Below, one piece after another: positions 48,801 through 60,800 of a stretch of DNA of 64,000 bases; the first letter of the stretch is position 1; each line of letters begins with the position of its first letter. The stretch comes from Onchocerca volvulus (Eukaryota; Nematoda; Chromadorea; Rhabditida; Onchocercidae), in assembly GCA_000499405.2 (NCBI GenBank), contig HG738141.1, positions 1,036,642-1,100,641 on the forward strand. The letters are read 5' to 3'. Below the pieces are notes generated by a model, which was not told where the DNA came from, did not search any database, and saw only the letters and a program-made list of their open reading frames with translations. The position numbers and the translations under genes are program-made.

Positions 48801-51800
48801 TTCCGAAAGATGGTTTAATTACGACACAAGCTTGAGATCGAAAAGCGCGACGATAATTCCAAATGAACCGCCAAAACGATAAACATGTTTATTACAAAGG
48901 ATAAACATGTTTCCCGTCAAAATGATGAACATGTTCCTCGCCAAAATGTTTTAATTAACAAGGAACAAAGCGAATCATGAACATCAAGAATATCTTCAGT
49001 TTGAATTACAAACCAATCAGATCTTTTTTCCCCAACAAATATATCTCTTTATTTTTTTTAGAGACATATCTAAAAGAATACATTCTCATCATCATACCTG
49101 ATCTTGATAGTTTCCGGAAATCAACTTCTGTAGTGTTTACGCAACCTGGTACAGGCCTATGAACATCCCAAAAAGCACGCTCTTGACTGTCCAAAATTTG
49201 CCGTTCTTGACGATCACGTTTTTTGTCGACTCTAAAATAAATATACATGAAAGTGATTAATCAAGATTAACTCGATATGTGCTGAATCATTTGGTATAGC
49301 GTTCTTACGCTAACGTCCGAAAATAGAAGATAGAAATTTCGTAAAAAACAGCAAAGTTTAAATTCAAAAGTATGGCAAAAATATGGACTGATATCATAGT
49401 TGCTGTTTCAAAAGAAAAAAAAATAGATCATCTATAATGACTATTTGATGTTTCACTATAAAAATCTCTTTCAATATTCAATATTGCAAAAATAATGGTA
49501 AATATGATAGATTCAGAATTGAAAATATCTAATTTAAAATAGTAACTTTTACAAAAGTATGGTAATGGTGTAACATACTAAGGAAATATTTTTAAAATAA
49601 ATACCTATATTGAGCTTCAGCCTGCATATAAATAAATTCCCACTTTCGGCTGAACATTTTTTGTAATTTCGCTAAATTCTCCGCTTCAAAATCTTCCAAT
49701 TCCAAATGAGCTTTATTTTGCATAGTGCGCTTACACAAATACACGGCTGTAAATAATTAGAAAAAACCTCAAAATAATATTAATAGAATTTTTCCTAAAT
49801 GAAATCGACATCTTCAATTTGTGACATATGGACATCCGTACCATTCGATCAAATGTCAAATTAGTCGAACAATGTAAAAGTCATTTAATATGACTTTCGG
49901 CATTTAATATGCCAATGACTAATAACCGAGTTTTTTTTGGACAAACAAACTTTTGAATAGTTATATTTAATATGCAACCGATTTTTGGATATCGATTACA
50001 CTATATAGAGAAAGTTAGTGATCTTGGAAGATGTTGCATCAATTATCAGTTTTATTTTTATACAAAAATGGAAAATTCCCATATGTATAATTTAGGATAT
50101 TGATGATAAAATACAAACATCCTTTAAGATAACGGCCTGTCGTATATACTATCAGTGGAAAAAGTTGACAAATATGGATTAACAAGATTGAAAGCAAAAC
50201 AATAAGAAAAAAGGAAAGTAACCAACCGTAATCCATATTTTCCGGTTCCCAACAATTCGATGGCCAGAAATAGGGAGTTTGAAATCGATAAAAAGTGCCG
50301 TCATTTTTTACAGTTAAAACATGATCATCAATTTGAAATAAATAGCCATGTGATGCGATTAAATGGGATAAATGAAGTGCATCAGCTGAAAAGAATTTTT
50401 CTCTATAATTTTCATTCCTGAAAATGACAAGTGATTCAACTAAATACGCTTTAAGCTAATTGTTTATTTTCCCGAAAAAAGTCATGTTCTCTAATTCATA
50501 TAACGTATTTGCTTCATATATGTTATATATTATATAATGTATATTACGTTATAGTATCACTAATATTAAAACTGTCTGATTACAAAATCAGTTAAAAGCT
50601 TAGGTATTCAGTGATCCTTAAAGTTCTTGTCGCATTTCCGATGATCGCTATTAGTTGCGACGTATCAAATATGATCGAAAGAAACCATCCCTTATTTCCT
50701 ACCAAGATTTGCCACCCTATTGATGTTTGCAAGAGCATATCAGAAATGGAAAAACTGAGCGATAAATTCATTGAACGATCATTTTAAAGATAACATTTAA
50801 ACTTCGCCACTAGATATAGATTAACGAAAATGATTCATGATGTCAATGTCCAATTCAGTAAAAGTATTCATCTTTCAGTTGTTTGTCATGATTCATACCA
50901 CATGATCTTATATTTTTGCTTCTTTCCAGGATACAACCCAACGGTATTTACGTTGAATTCATAAAACGCAAAAATTAAAAAAAAAAAAAAAAAAAAAGAA
51001 AAAAAAATCAGATGGATAATATATTTTGAATAATACCATACACGATTCTGATACTAATTTACAGGAATTAGCTTCAAAAATTTTCAAATGAATCATCTTT
51101 ATATTTTCTTGTTTGCAACTTTTTTTAAATCGACTAATTCATGAATCAAATCATCATATTTTCTAAATATATAATGTCATTCATCAACTTTTAGTTATTA
51201 ATAATTCGAAGCTTATAATTCTTCCACTGAGATAAATTTCTGAACTAAACTAAATCAATCATATTCTAATAGTATGAATGATAAATGCATGCAAATCCTG
51301 TCAGCAAATATACGAATTCCGGGAAATGGAGGAAGAACAAAAAAAAGAAACATACCGAGATCTGTCATATTCATATTTTTCATAATCCAAGCGATGAGAT
51401 CTTGACCAGTAAAAACGGAAGGAATCTGAAATGAAAAATCTACGAAAGATAAATCAATGAATTTTATCAATCACTCCCATTCAAATAATGTAATCTAACT
51501 TTTTCAAATAGATATGTCTGCTTTTATTTTTCCCTCCCTTGTCCATTGTATAATAAAATAAGATAGAATGTAATTTTATAGCCATAAAATTGAAGAATAA
51601 CAAAACTCCCAAACAATTACTATCTTACGAGAGTATTGACAGAAATAGATCGTCATAAAAGTAGAATAACGGAAAATTAATAAAGAAATCGTAAAATTTT
51701 ATGTTATTGGGGAATATAATTGTTGAAAAGTAAAAATTCACGATACAGTAAAAATGAAAAATTTTATTATGAAATGATCATTTCCAAATATTTAATAAAA

Positions 51801-52159
51801 ATAGACTTTTATAATAGAGCAATCCTATTTAAATAGATAGAGAGTCAATTATTTGTCTCAATCTTGGATCGCCCAGCAGTGGTAAAAGAGTTATTTTAAA
51901 ACTTTTACTCTGTTTTGAAAGATTTCATATTTTTTATAAATGATAATTTTAATCAGATATCAAAAAAAAAGAGAGAGAGAAAAGGAAAAGGAGAAAAATA
52001 TACTTTTGATAGAAAACTTTTGACGGTCTTAATAGGTACTCCATTCTCGGGATCTAGCATTGTTTGGACCAAATTTTCCAATTTTTGATAAATCATATGA
52101 TTTGGATGGATCATTTTTTCTTCAATACTTGCATTAGCTCGTAATCTTGGTAATGCCAT
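43060..52159 (-). CDS. eat-16: R7-class RGS protein, EAT-16 type (DEP-DHEX-GGL-RGS)
   Basis: R7 RGS proteins pair with Gbeta5 (GPB-2 in worms) and speed GTP hydrolysis on G-alpha; EAT-16 acts on Gq in neurons and muscle. Twelve exons on minus: 52159-52004, 51425-51356, 50385-50227, 49746-49605, 49231-49098, 48434-48163, 47781-47720, 47321-47187, 46820-46679, 46297-46124, 45786-45694, 43254-43060; 577 residues. The DEP domain (~25-110) includes [14 protein letters not shown]; the linker has [12 protein letters not shown] and [20 protein letters not shown]; a Ser/Ala-rich spacer covers ~221-295; GGL (~303-372) ends PNPWISD; the RGS box is ~384-510 ([41 protein letters not shown]). MALPRLR at the start and the linker favour EAT-16 over EGL-10 from memory. 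Intron 7 needs a GC donor (47719). The last intron is 2.4 kb. Confidence 0.93.
45804..45846. repeat. (AT)n microsatellite beside an eat-16 splice acceptor
   Basis: About 21 AT units end 18 bases upstream (in the gene direction) of the acceptor of eat-16 exon 11, the exon encoding the last RGS helices. Confidence 0.95.
48568..48651. repeat. 39-bp near-perfect inverted repeat with 6-base loop in eat-16 intron 5
   Basis: Arms 48568-48606 and 48613-48651 are reverse complements with two mismatches in 39. The loop is 48607-48612. Both strands would fold into a long hairpin. It could be a young palindromic element or a hairpin RNA; no known small-RNA sequence was recognised. Confidence 0.9.
48881..48936. 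promoter_or_regulatory. Cluster of three p53-family-like half-sites in eat-16 intron 5
   Basis: AAACATGTTT at 48881 and 48903 and GAACATGTTC at 48927 each fit the p53-family half-site RRRCWWGYYY without mismatch and are each perfect palindromes. Spacers are 12 and 14 bases. Two CGCCAAAA words flank the cluster. It may instead be a short decayed tandem repeat; binding is not shown. Confidence 0.4.
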
Positions 52160-55100
52160 TTTCTATTTTTTCCACTTTTTCTCTCTCAGTGTGTCTCTGC
52201 TTTCTTTCCAAAATTATTTTGATTTTAAATGGAAGAAAGGAATTAAATTCCTTTTGCAATAATCACAAATTATTAAATTCAATTAAATTCCTGATCGATC
52301 TTATTGATTGTTTTTGATTGCATACAACGAAATATTGTGAATTTTCGGTTGTTTCCGTTTTTTTTTTCTTTTTTTTTTCCTTCACTAATATAATATCCTC
52401 TTGAGTTTTCGAATAATAAATCGGAATGCTGGATGATTGAGTAGTACCATTATCCTACAAAATGCATTAAAAAATTTGACTGATCGTTAATAATTGATTA
52501 AAAAATTATTTGATATTGTCGCAATGTTACATAAATAAAAATCTTTCGGAATGTCAATTTAAAAAAAAAAAAAATAAAAATTAGAAATCTTTCGCAAAAT
52601 GTAACGAAGCGATGTATACTAGAGACTGAAATACTACTACTAATTCATTTTGATTACCCGATTTGTAATTCCATTAACCAATCCCATCTCCACATAACAC
52701 AAGTCAAGTAAAATTAACAACAACAACAACTACTACTACAAATGGTTTATAATTTCAATAATCGATTTCCATCCCATATAACATGAGGATGTATGTATGT
52801 ATATAAAAAACAAAAAAACATAAACAACAAAAAAAAAAAGAAAAAAACACAAGAAATGTTTACAAACCATTTGGTGTTTTAAAAAAAATCAATACATTAT
52901 GAAATAAAAAAAAAAACAAAAATTCTAAATACTTTCTCATTTCATTTTTTTTTTCAAAAGATTCTCCAATTATCTAAATCATTTGTGAACATTTTGCAAA
53001 AATTAGTAAGTGTTATTCTTTTTTTCTCCTATTCTGATTTTAAGAAAATGACGAAATTTTCCATTTCATAACTGAAAAAACTTTGGGAGAAAATTCTCAA
53101 AATTTATTACCCTTTGGGGATTCCCAAGAAAAAAATGGAGAAAACTTAAAAAAAAAGAAAAAAAATCCATAAAACGACGTCAATAGCTGCAGTAGAATTA
53201 TGAAAGCACAAATCAATCCATCAATTCTCGAATATCCACGAAGGATAATCAGCAAAATTAATGGTATTGAATGATGCGAATGACGAGCATAAACGATGAA
53301 TACGAGGAAAAAAAGAAAGATGAATAAGTTTTTTGAAACAAAAAGAAAGAAAACTTGGAAATTTGATACTTTTCTTTTCAACAACTTTTTTCACAATGAA
53401 CCGCCTATATGACAGATTGAACAATTGAACAATTGAGATTTGTAGTTAATAAATGATAATTAGTTATTATCATTGTACAATAAATATGACAGAAAAATGA
53501 TCATCTTATCAGTGAATGTAGCAAAATCATCTAAACAAATTATAAATATGATCAGATGGTCTGTGAAAAAAAAAAATGAAAGGAAAAAATGGTGTGAGGT
53601 GAAAATAAAGAAATTAATTTGAGATTTTAAAAGTATAAATTGATAATAAGTTGGTGCTTAACAATTCTTACAATAACACATTTACTGAAAACATTTATCA
53701 AAAATAATTGATAATTAACATAGCAAAAAATGCTGCATTTTAAAAATCCAGCATTTTATACTAAGCGGTAAACAATAACAATACCAAAAAAAAAGTTAGA
53801 AAAACGCTTGTCGTCCGGAAAATCGATTTGAACTTTATATTTAATAATCAGTAAACTTATATAAGTTCCTAGAAAGCGAATGAGCTTCTCAAAATCCCAA
53901 CGGTCTACGTGAATAAAATAACCGTTATTCCGGAAAAATAATCGGTAAATTACCTGAAATCCTGAAATCACAACCGGATAATAAATCCAACACGATAACA
54001 CTCTTCTATATTTAAAATGATCCGTAATATACTGTGTAAAAAAAAAAAAAAAAAAAAAAAATTTAAGAGAAAAAAAAAGGATGTGAAAGTAATAAGGATG
54101 AAAGATGAGATTGAAGAGGAAAAGAGGGAAAGAGAAGGAAGAAGAAACTTGTTGAATATGCTCATTATTATTATTCTTATCATCATCATCATCATCATCA
54201 TCATTATCATCATTAATCATCATCGTGATGATGATTATCATGAGTGAAATGCGTAAACATAAACAAAACATCGTTGAAGTGGATATGAGAAGAGGTTGTG
54301 AGATATTTGTCTTAGAAAATGATAAATGGCAAGGAAGAGAAAGAATGAAAAGTTATCAAATATAAGCATAATTAGAATAAGGGAAGAAGAGAGAGAGAAA
54401 GGAGAAAGAAGAGAAAGTTCAAAGCTTTGAAGATATTCTATATACTTTTATTTTTATTTTTTTTCCATTTAACATCCCATTTATTCCTCTCTTTTTTATC
54501 TTTCTCTCCTCGCTTTCCCTCTCCCTCTCTCTCTCTGTTCCTCAAATTTATCCTTTTCATCTTTAGATAGAAAAAGAAAAAAAAAAGAGAGAAATCCTTC
54601 TCTTTCTATTCAAAACATACTTCTTCATTTCATCTCATCCTCATTCAACTTTAAGAACATGCAAATCTCCCATCACAGTTTTATCAAAAGAAGGGAAAAA
54701 TTGGAGGGGAAGGGAAGTTATTTTTCTCGAACAATAAAAAATAACAATAAACAATATCTATCTATTACATTAAATATCAACAACAATAACAATAACAATA
54801 ATATCACAAACAATAGTGATGAAATCAAATGATTTTTCAGCAAGAAATAATATCATTATTAACAATATACTGATAACAATGATAGTGTCAACACAACAAC
54901 AACAACAGCGATGATATCAGCATCAATAATGTCAACAATAATATAATGATAACAACGATGATGATTTGAGATTGTACCTCCGCCGATGATTGTGTTGATG
55001 ATGATGATGATGATGACGATGTCAAGGACAACAACGAACACAATTGATGACAGCGACATGCACTCGAAAAAATGAGGCGTCGTTCGATTGGCATCGCAAA

Positions 55101-55419
55101 TGTGAACGGGAGTATAAACGCCACAGGGTACAGGATTTGGCCACAAGAATGACAGCCATACACACACATACACACACCGACACACACACACACATACACA
55201 CATACATCATAATTGATTCATTCAACAATTTTTATTGACAAATGTTGGAATAGTTTACCATTTCGAGTATCTTGTATGTGTGTATGTCACAGTCATTCTC
55301 GGCAAGAAAATAGGCATTGTCAATTGCTTCCTTTTCAAAAAAGGCCTTATTCTGGGAAGAGAAATGGATAGATTGCGAATTGTATTATTAGGACAGTTGA
55401 GCACATGCATACACACATA

Positions 55420-55466
55420 AACTACACACACACATACACACACATACACATACACACATACACATA
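55420..55466 (+). repeat. (CA)n / (CACATA)n microsatellite
   Basis: Alternating ACACAC and ACATAC words. A similar tract lies at 55160-55205, so two related dinucleotide repeats are 250 bases apart. Confidence 0.9.
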
Positions 55467-56951
55467 GAATGGGAATATTTGTGGAAAAAACAAAAATATA
55501 AGTAAATCAATAAACAAATAAATAATCGATGTTGATTTTTGTGAATATTTTACATAAATGATCGAAAAAGAATGAAAATGATCATGAATGAATTGCTGCA
55601 ATAAATGCATGCATGCATGCAATGCACGCTGTTGCTTGATATGACAAACACGACATGGAATTGACATTTGACATGTGATTTCAAGAGATTGGATAAACAA
55701 AACAAGAATGAAAAAGGAAGATATTGTCCCTCATCCTTTAAAGGCTATTTATTCTTTCTTAGCCCATCATAAGCTCTCTTCAAGGCATTCAAATTTTGAA
55801 AAACCCTTTTGCTCACTTCTTGATAAAAGGCCACTTAAATTGAAAATAGCCAATTGATTAGTAATTCATTTGAATAGCCAATTAATTACTGAGAAGAGCG
55901 ACTTTCTTCAAGTTTTATAGTTATATGAGCCAGAAGATGTGTGGTTCTAATTGATCAAATTTCATTCACAAATACATTTGAGCCAAATTAAATCACAAAT
56001 AGAAGTAATTTGTTCTAATCTAATTTGGCTAAAAAAATGATCGATTGCAGCGTGAGACGGGATGAAATAGAATTGGAAAGGTCTAGCGTATATCTACTAT
56101 GTATGCAATATTCTAGGGATTACGAAAAAATATGTAAATAGATCAATGATCTATTTACTTGGCTAGAAGTAACTTGGCTAGAAATGAGGACGAAACATGA
56201 GAAATTTCAATGCAAAATATAAACAAGCAACTTGGGATGCAGGCATATTTTTTTAGCATGGAATTGGAATTCAGGAAGTTTTTGAATGAAATTTAGTAGT
56301 TTAGTGAAAAAGTTGGAAATTTTTTTAATAACGCTTGATGTCAGTTGAGAAATTGAAAGCGAAATTGCGGCTGCGTATTTTAATAATATTTAGTAATTAA
56401 TGTGATTGTATCCTATCAATCAAGTCATGTGATAATCCATTTATTTAATTAATCAATCATGGGATAATGTGACATGTTTTATCAATCTGATGCATATTTT
56501 TGCATTATTTTTATCAATTTACGAAGCTTAGTCCATGTTCATAAGACATTTCACAAATTTAACAATCATTCTGCACCGTAGCAACACATTTCCATTACGC
56601 TAATATAAATTAAAGTTAGCAAAATAGACTAATCATTTGTTGTTTTTTTTTTTCTTGAATGTACTCTGACACTTCATTCTCCGCCTCAAATTTTCATCCT
56701 CTTCATCCTGATATACTCTCAATCTTTCACTTACAACATCTCGTAATCTTATCAATCTTTTTATTCTCTTTGAAAAGAACTATATTTCACCTTTTCAAAA
56801 GACCCATTTGATTTAACTGGTTTTTTTTTTTGCATTGAACACCGAAAATTTTGCTGGTTGTTTAGCAAATTTTTATTCTAATCGGCTGCATTAAATTATG
56901 ATGTGAATTGAATTCTTTTCGAAATTAACAAAATAACAAGGAGTGCGTGGA

Positions 56952-57039
56952 GGAGGTTGACGAATGTGGGGGTGGAGGTTGACAGGTGTGGGGGAGAGGG
57001 TTAACAGGTGTGGGGAAGGGGTTGACAAATGTGCCAAGA
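56952..57039 (+). repeat. G-rich 22-bp minisatellite, four units
   Basis: Units start at 56952, 56974, 56996 and 57018; consensus is about GGAGGTTGACAGGTGTGGGG followed by GA. The fourth unit is diverged at its end. Runs of three to five G recur, giving quadruplex potential on plus. It lies about 820-900 bases upstream of the PPP1R37 start. Confidence 0.9.
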
Positions 57040-57855
57040 AATAAGGTATTTTTATACAAAATTTGAAGAGAATGAGTGCAAAAAATGAAAAGTTGGAATG
57101 GGTTCCGGATAAGATCCCTTTCGGTTGCTATTGTAGAAAATTTTCTTTAAATAAAAAAATTTTATACTATATATATGCGTCATATTCTACATTATTTTAA
57201 CTCTCCCTTACACGTCATATTTCTGTGCACCATATTTTTTACAATAATATACGGAGTTTATCATTTTCTTCAATCTATTACAACTGAAATTTCGCTGATA
57301 GCATCATAAATAACAATTAAAAGCATGACGTCACTAGAAATATAACTGAAGTTTATGCTGCGTCATTGAAAGATTAACAATCAGCAATAAAGCAAAATAG
57401 CCGTATCGCTGTGATAATATTTAGTTGTATTGATGGCCATGAAATGCTATATTTATTTTCAGGATATGGCTGAAATTTCAGTAAATTGCAGATTTAAACA
57501 TGATTATTAAATCCAAAATGTGGACAACTCTTAAATTTGAACACTAAGGAACGATTAGGTGAAGAATGGTACTACAATATATATGTTGTTGATACAGCCG
57601 GACAGTTGATGACATCGACTGGCTGCTTGAATTATTCAATGTGAAAGGAACGCAAATCTGCCACATTTCTACTACTTTTACTACTGTTATTATCACTTCA
57701 TTTTTAGTACATGACGTCATTGTTTTTTGAAGAATCAACAGTGTGATAATACAAAGAACAACGAAAACCTTACTTTTCATTAACTTCTTGCAAAATTTTT
57801 TTATTTTTTGTTTTCTAAATTATTTACATCCGGTGATCAGAATATTGATGTTGGG

Positions 57856-60800
57856 ATGTCCATGAAATTTTTTGCTGGTTTACAAGATTTCTTGGGTTTG
57901 TATGATACGTCATCCTCAAGCAGTGAACAACAGCAACAAGACGAACAACAGCTAGCATCATCTACAACAACAACACCAACATCAGCAGCAGTAGTCATAA
58001 CAGCAGACTCTTCATTATTATCTCCACCTTTAGTATCGTCGGTCAATTCGGATCCTATTAAAAGTGAAGGGAATTCATTGAAATATATTTCTGATATTAT
58101 TAATAGTCATACTACCGTTCAACAAGAACAGCAACAATTACTCCAAAAATTAACACTGGACGATTCGAAAGGTTAGTATTATATTTGGAGAAAAAATATT
58201 GATTAATTACTTGTTAAGATATCCAAGTGAAAAATAACCATCAAAATTATTAATTGCGATTTTTTTATCGCTTATAATTTTTCTACTAATATTTATTTAC
58301 TTTATACTAACATTTAGTTGCTTTATATATTACTTTAGAATACGTATCATCATTTTGTGAATTTCATTTTTTTTTTATAATTAGCAAGGATTTTGCAAAT
58401 TTCTTTTTATTTTAACTGATCACTTTCCTTCGTTGTGATGTAATGCTAGCCAAAGTTAGTCTTATACAAGACATTCTTAAAAAAGTCTTTTATGGCAGTA
58501 TAAACTATTGCATTTATAATCCTTCGCTGATTATGCTGTTAATAGTTTGAACCGTCAATCATCGACTAGTGGAATTGTTTTTTTTTTTTTTTTTTTTTTC
58601 AGAAATAACAAATGCAGAAGAGAAGATACAGCAATGCTCACATAATCGAAATGTGCATTTTCCGGATGTTATTGTAACTGACTTCTACGATGCACCAACA
58701 AATTTCTTCTCTAATAAGAGTAAAACTTTATTTAATCTGTTGATGAAATTAGTTAGAGAATTAGAAATCAATCTTGTTCAAATGAATTTTTCTGAGCACT
58801 GACTCGTCCAATTTGAATTGGCGATCTTTTTATTAATTCTATTAGAAAAATATCGAATTGTGTTTATTAATGGAGAAAAACAGATCAGCATAATCTAAGT
58901 AGAGGCAAGCTCATCTGTAACGAATTTGTTCTCGTTTTTTTCTAATACTCATCGGTTTTAAGTTGTTATTTTGGGTTTGGTCATTTTCAAAGTTTTATCA
59001 TAATTATGTTGTTCACTACTAAAAGAGACCTCTGTTTTTTATATTTTCTCAAAAATATCAAAGATAAGTTTTAAAAGTTTCAAAATAACGAAGATGATAA
59101 ACGCATGGATTCGTTGAAAATTTGTAATTTCTAATTTATTGACTTTCTAATAATTGTTATAAGCTCGACAAATTTAGACATTATAAAGATACAAGAAGAG
59201 AATTACATTGTTCTTATAAGAATGCAAATTCTCGACTAATTCATGTAATTTTTGTCATTTTTATAATATTTCCAGATACAAATGACGCCAATGCTATCAG
59301 TATTTCCTACTTGAATGCTTGCAAACGTTTGCGAATCGATCCAATCCAAGCTGTACAAGAACAAATAGCTGTATATTTTTCAGTTTTTTTTTTCAATTTA
59401 CTTTAAAAAAAAAAGACATTAAAGTTTCAAATATAATATTACATAATAGATTACCGTCAAATACATTTTTTTATCAAACGGTTTTCGCAGCCTAATTGAT
59501 GAAGATGATGTCATTTAAGATGTGAAACTTGTCTCAACTCCTATTTTATTCTGTATATTATACCTTACAAATAATCAAGTCTTCGTGCTCAGGAAAGGAA
59601 ATTGAGCCGAAGCAATTTTTAATTGGATATCTCATTAGGGTAAGAAATACCAGCGATAGAAAGTAATGCGCTACACGAACAATTTTCGAAAGTGTTTTGT
59701 AAATCGCCAAAATAATAAAACTAGGTAATTATGTTAATTAGGTATCCTCTAAAACAGATGAATTAAATGGAATAGCGTAAAGGTTAATGTGATAGATTTG
59801 CTCAGAAAGGCCACCATAAAGCCATTTTGCGTTCGATTATTGATTATGCAAGTAGAATATTGCTGTGGTTTTTGAATATTCATCAAACATAGCTTTTTCG
59901 AGAATCATGAGGAATTCTTGAATTTATTGATTATTGGTTTTCTTATTTTCTCTGGGAAATCTTTTTTCAGTGTTTTCATCAAGTGATGGGTGTGCGCCAA
60001 GAATGTCTGTCTCTAAAAGGTTTGTGTTTTTTCGTATCACAGTCTTTCAATCAAGTTTTTTTCTCTTTCATTGTTTAAGAGATGTTATGGTGAAAATTTA
60101 TTAATTTTCGAAAATCTTCGAAAACCAATCATTATGAAGGCGATATAGTTGATTAATAACTAGTATCTAAATGAGAAATGAATTCAGGTCATCGGTTATC
60201 TTCCGCTGATATGGAATGTTTGGAAGAAATTTTCAATAAAGTTCAGTTTGATACACTTGATTTTGAATATACTTTTCTGGATGATGATGTAAGTTGCATA
60301 GATTCATTTATGCTTAAATGAAGAGTCTATTATTTCAGGATATTTTTTGTCCTAAAATATATTTGTTGATTCTGGTTAATATTTCTTATCACTACCGAGA
60401 TACCAAAGTTCAGTCCAATCATCATTCCAATACCATAGTGTGCTCTGAGAGAACTTGTAAGATGTCAACAGTCTATTCCCTAAATAACTCACAGTATTGG
60501 ATGTAATGTTCCATCTTTTTGTAATGTTCACTTTTTAAATGGATCGTGAATTGATAAACTGCGGAATCTTCTTGCAGTTTCTGAATATGGAATTTTGAAT
60601 GGTGGTTTTATTTAGAAGAATTAGAAGTTGCATAGTTTTTCCCAATATCTCTTTGCATGATTTCTAAATGAATCATCTGTTTCAGAGTGCTGTGTGCCTT
60701 GGAGAGATGCTTGAATTTTATGATTCTGCAGTGAAACTGAATTTGTCCTTTAATAAGCAAATTAATTTGCGTGGTTGGCAAGCCATATGTAAAGCTGTAA

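Larger units (their letters stand above)
52160..57855. other. Divergent intergenic region between eat-16 and PPP1R37
   Basis: A 5.7-kb spacer between head-to-head genes. It holds many homopolymers, purine/pyrimidine-rich blocks (54300-54620), ATC/GAT triplet runs (54180-54213, 54998-55020), CA tracts (55160-55205, 55420-55466), a GCAT run (55604-55621) and a G-rich 22-bp repeat (56952-57039). Long open frames here are translations of these repeats. Confidence 0.65.

Noticed and set aside
53756..54271. 171-codon minus-strand open frame with poly-Asp and poly-Phe
   Set aside because: Composed of ATC/GAT triplet and poly-A/T tracts with no splice context or recognisable domain.
54859..55238. 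Several overlapping open frames of Cys/Val or Thr/His repeats
   Set aside because: Translations of CA and GAT microsatellites.
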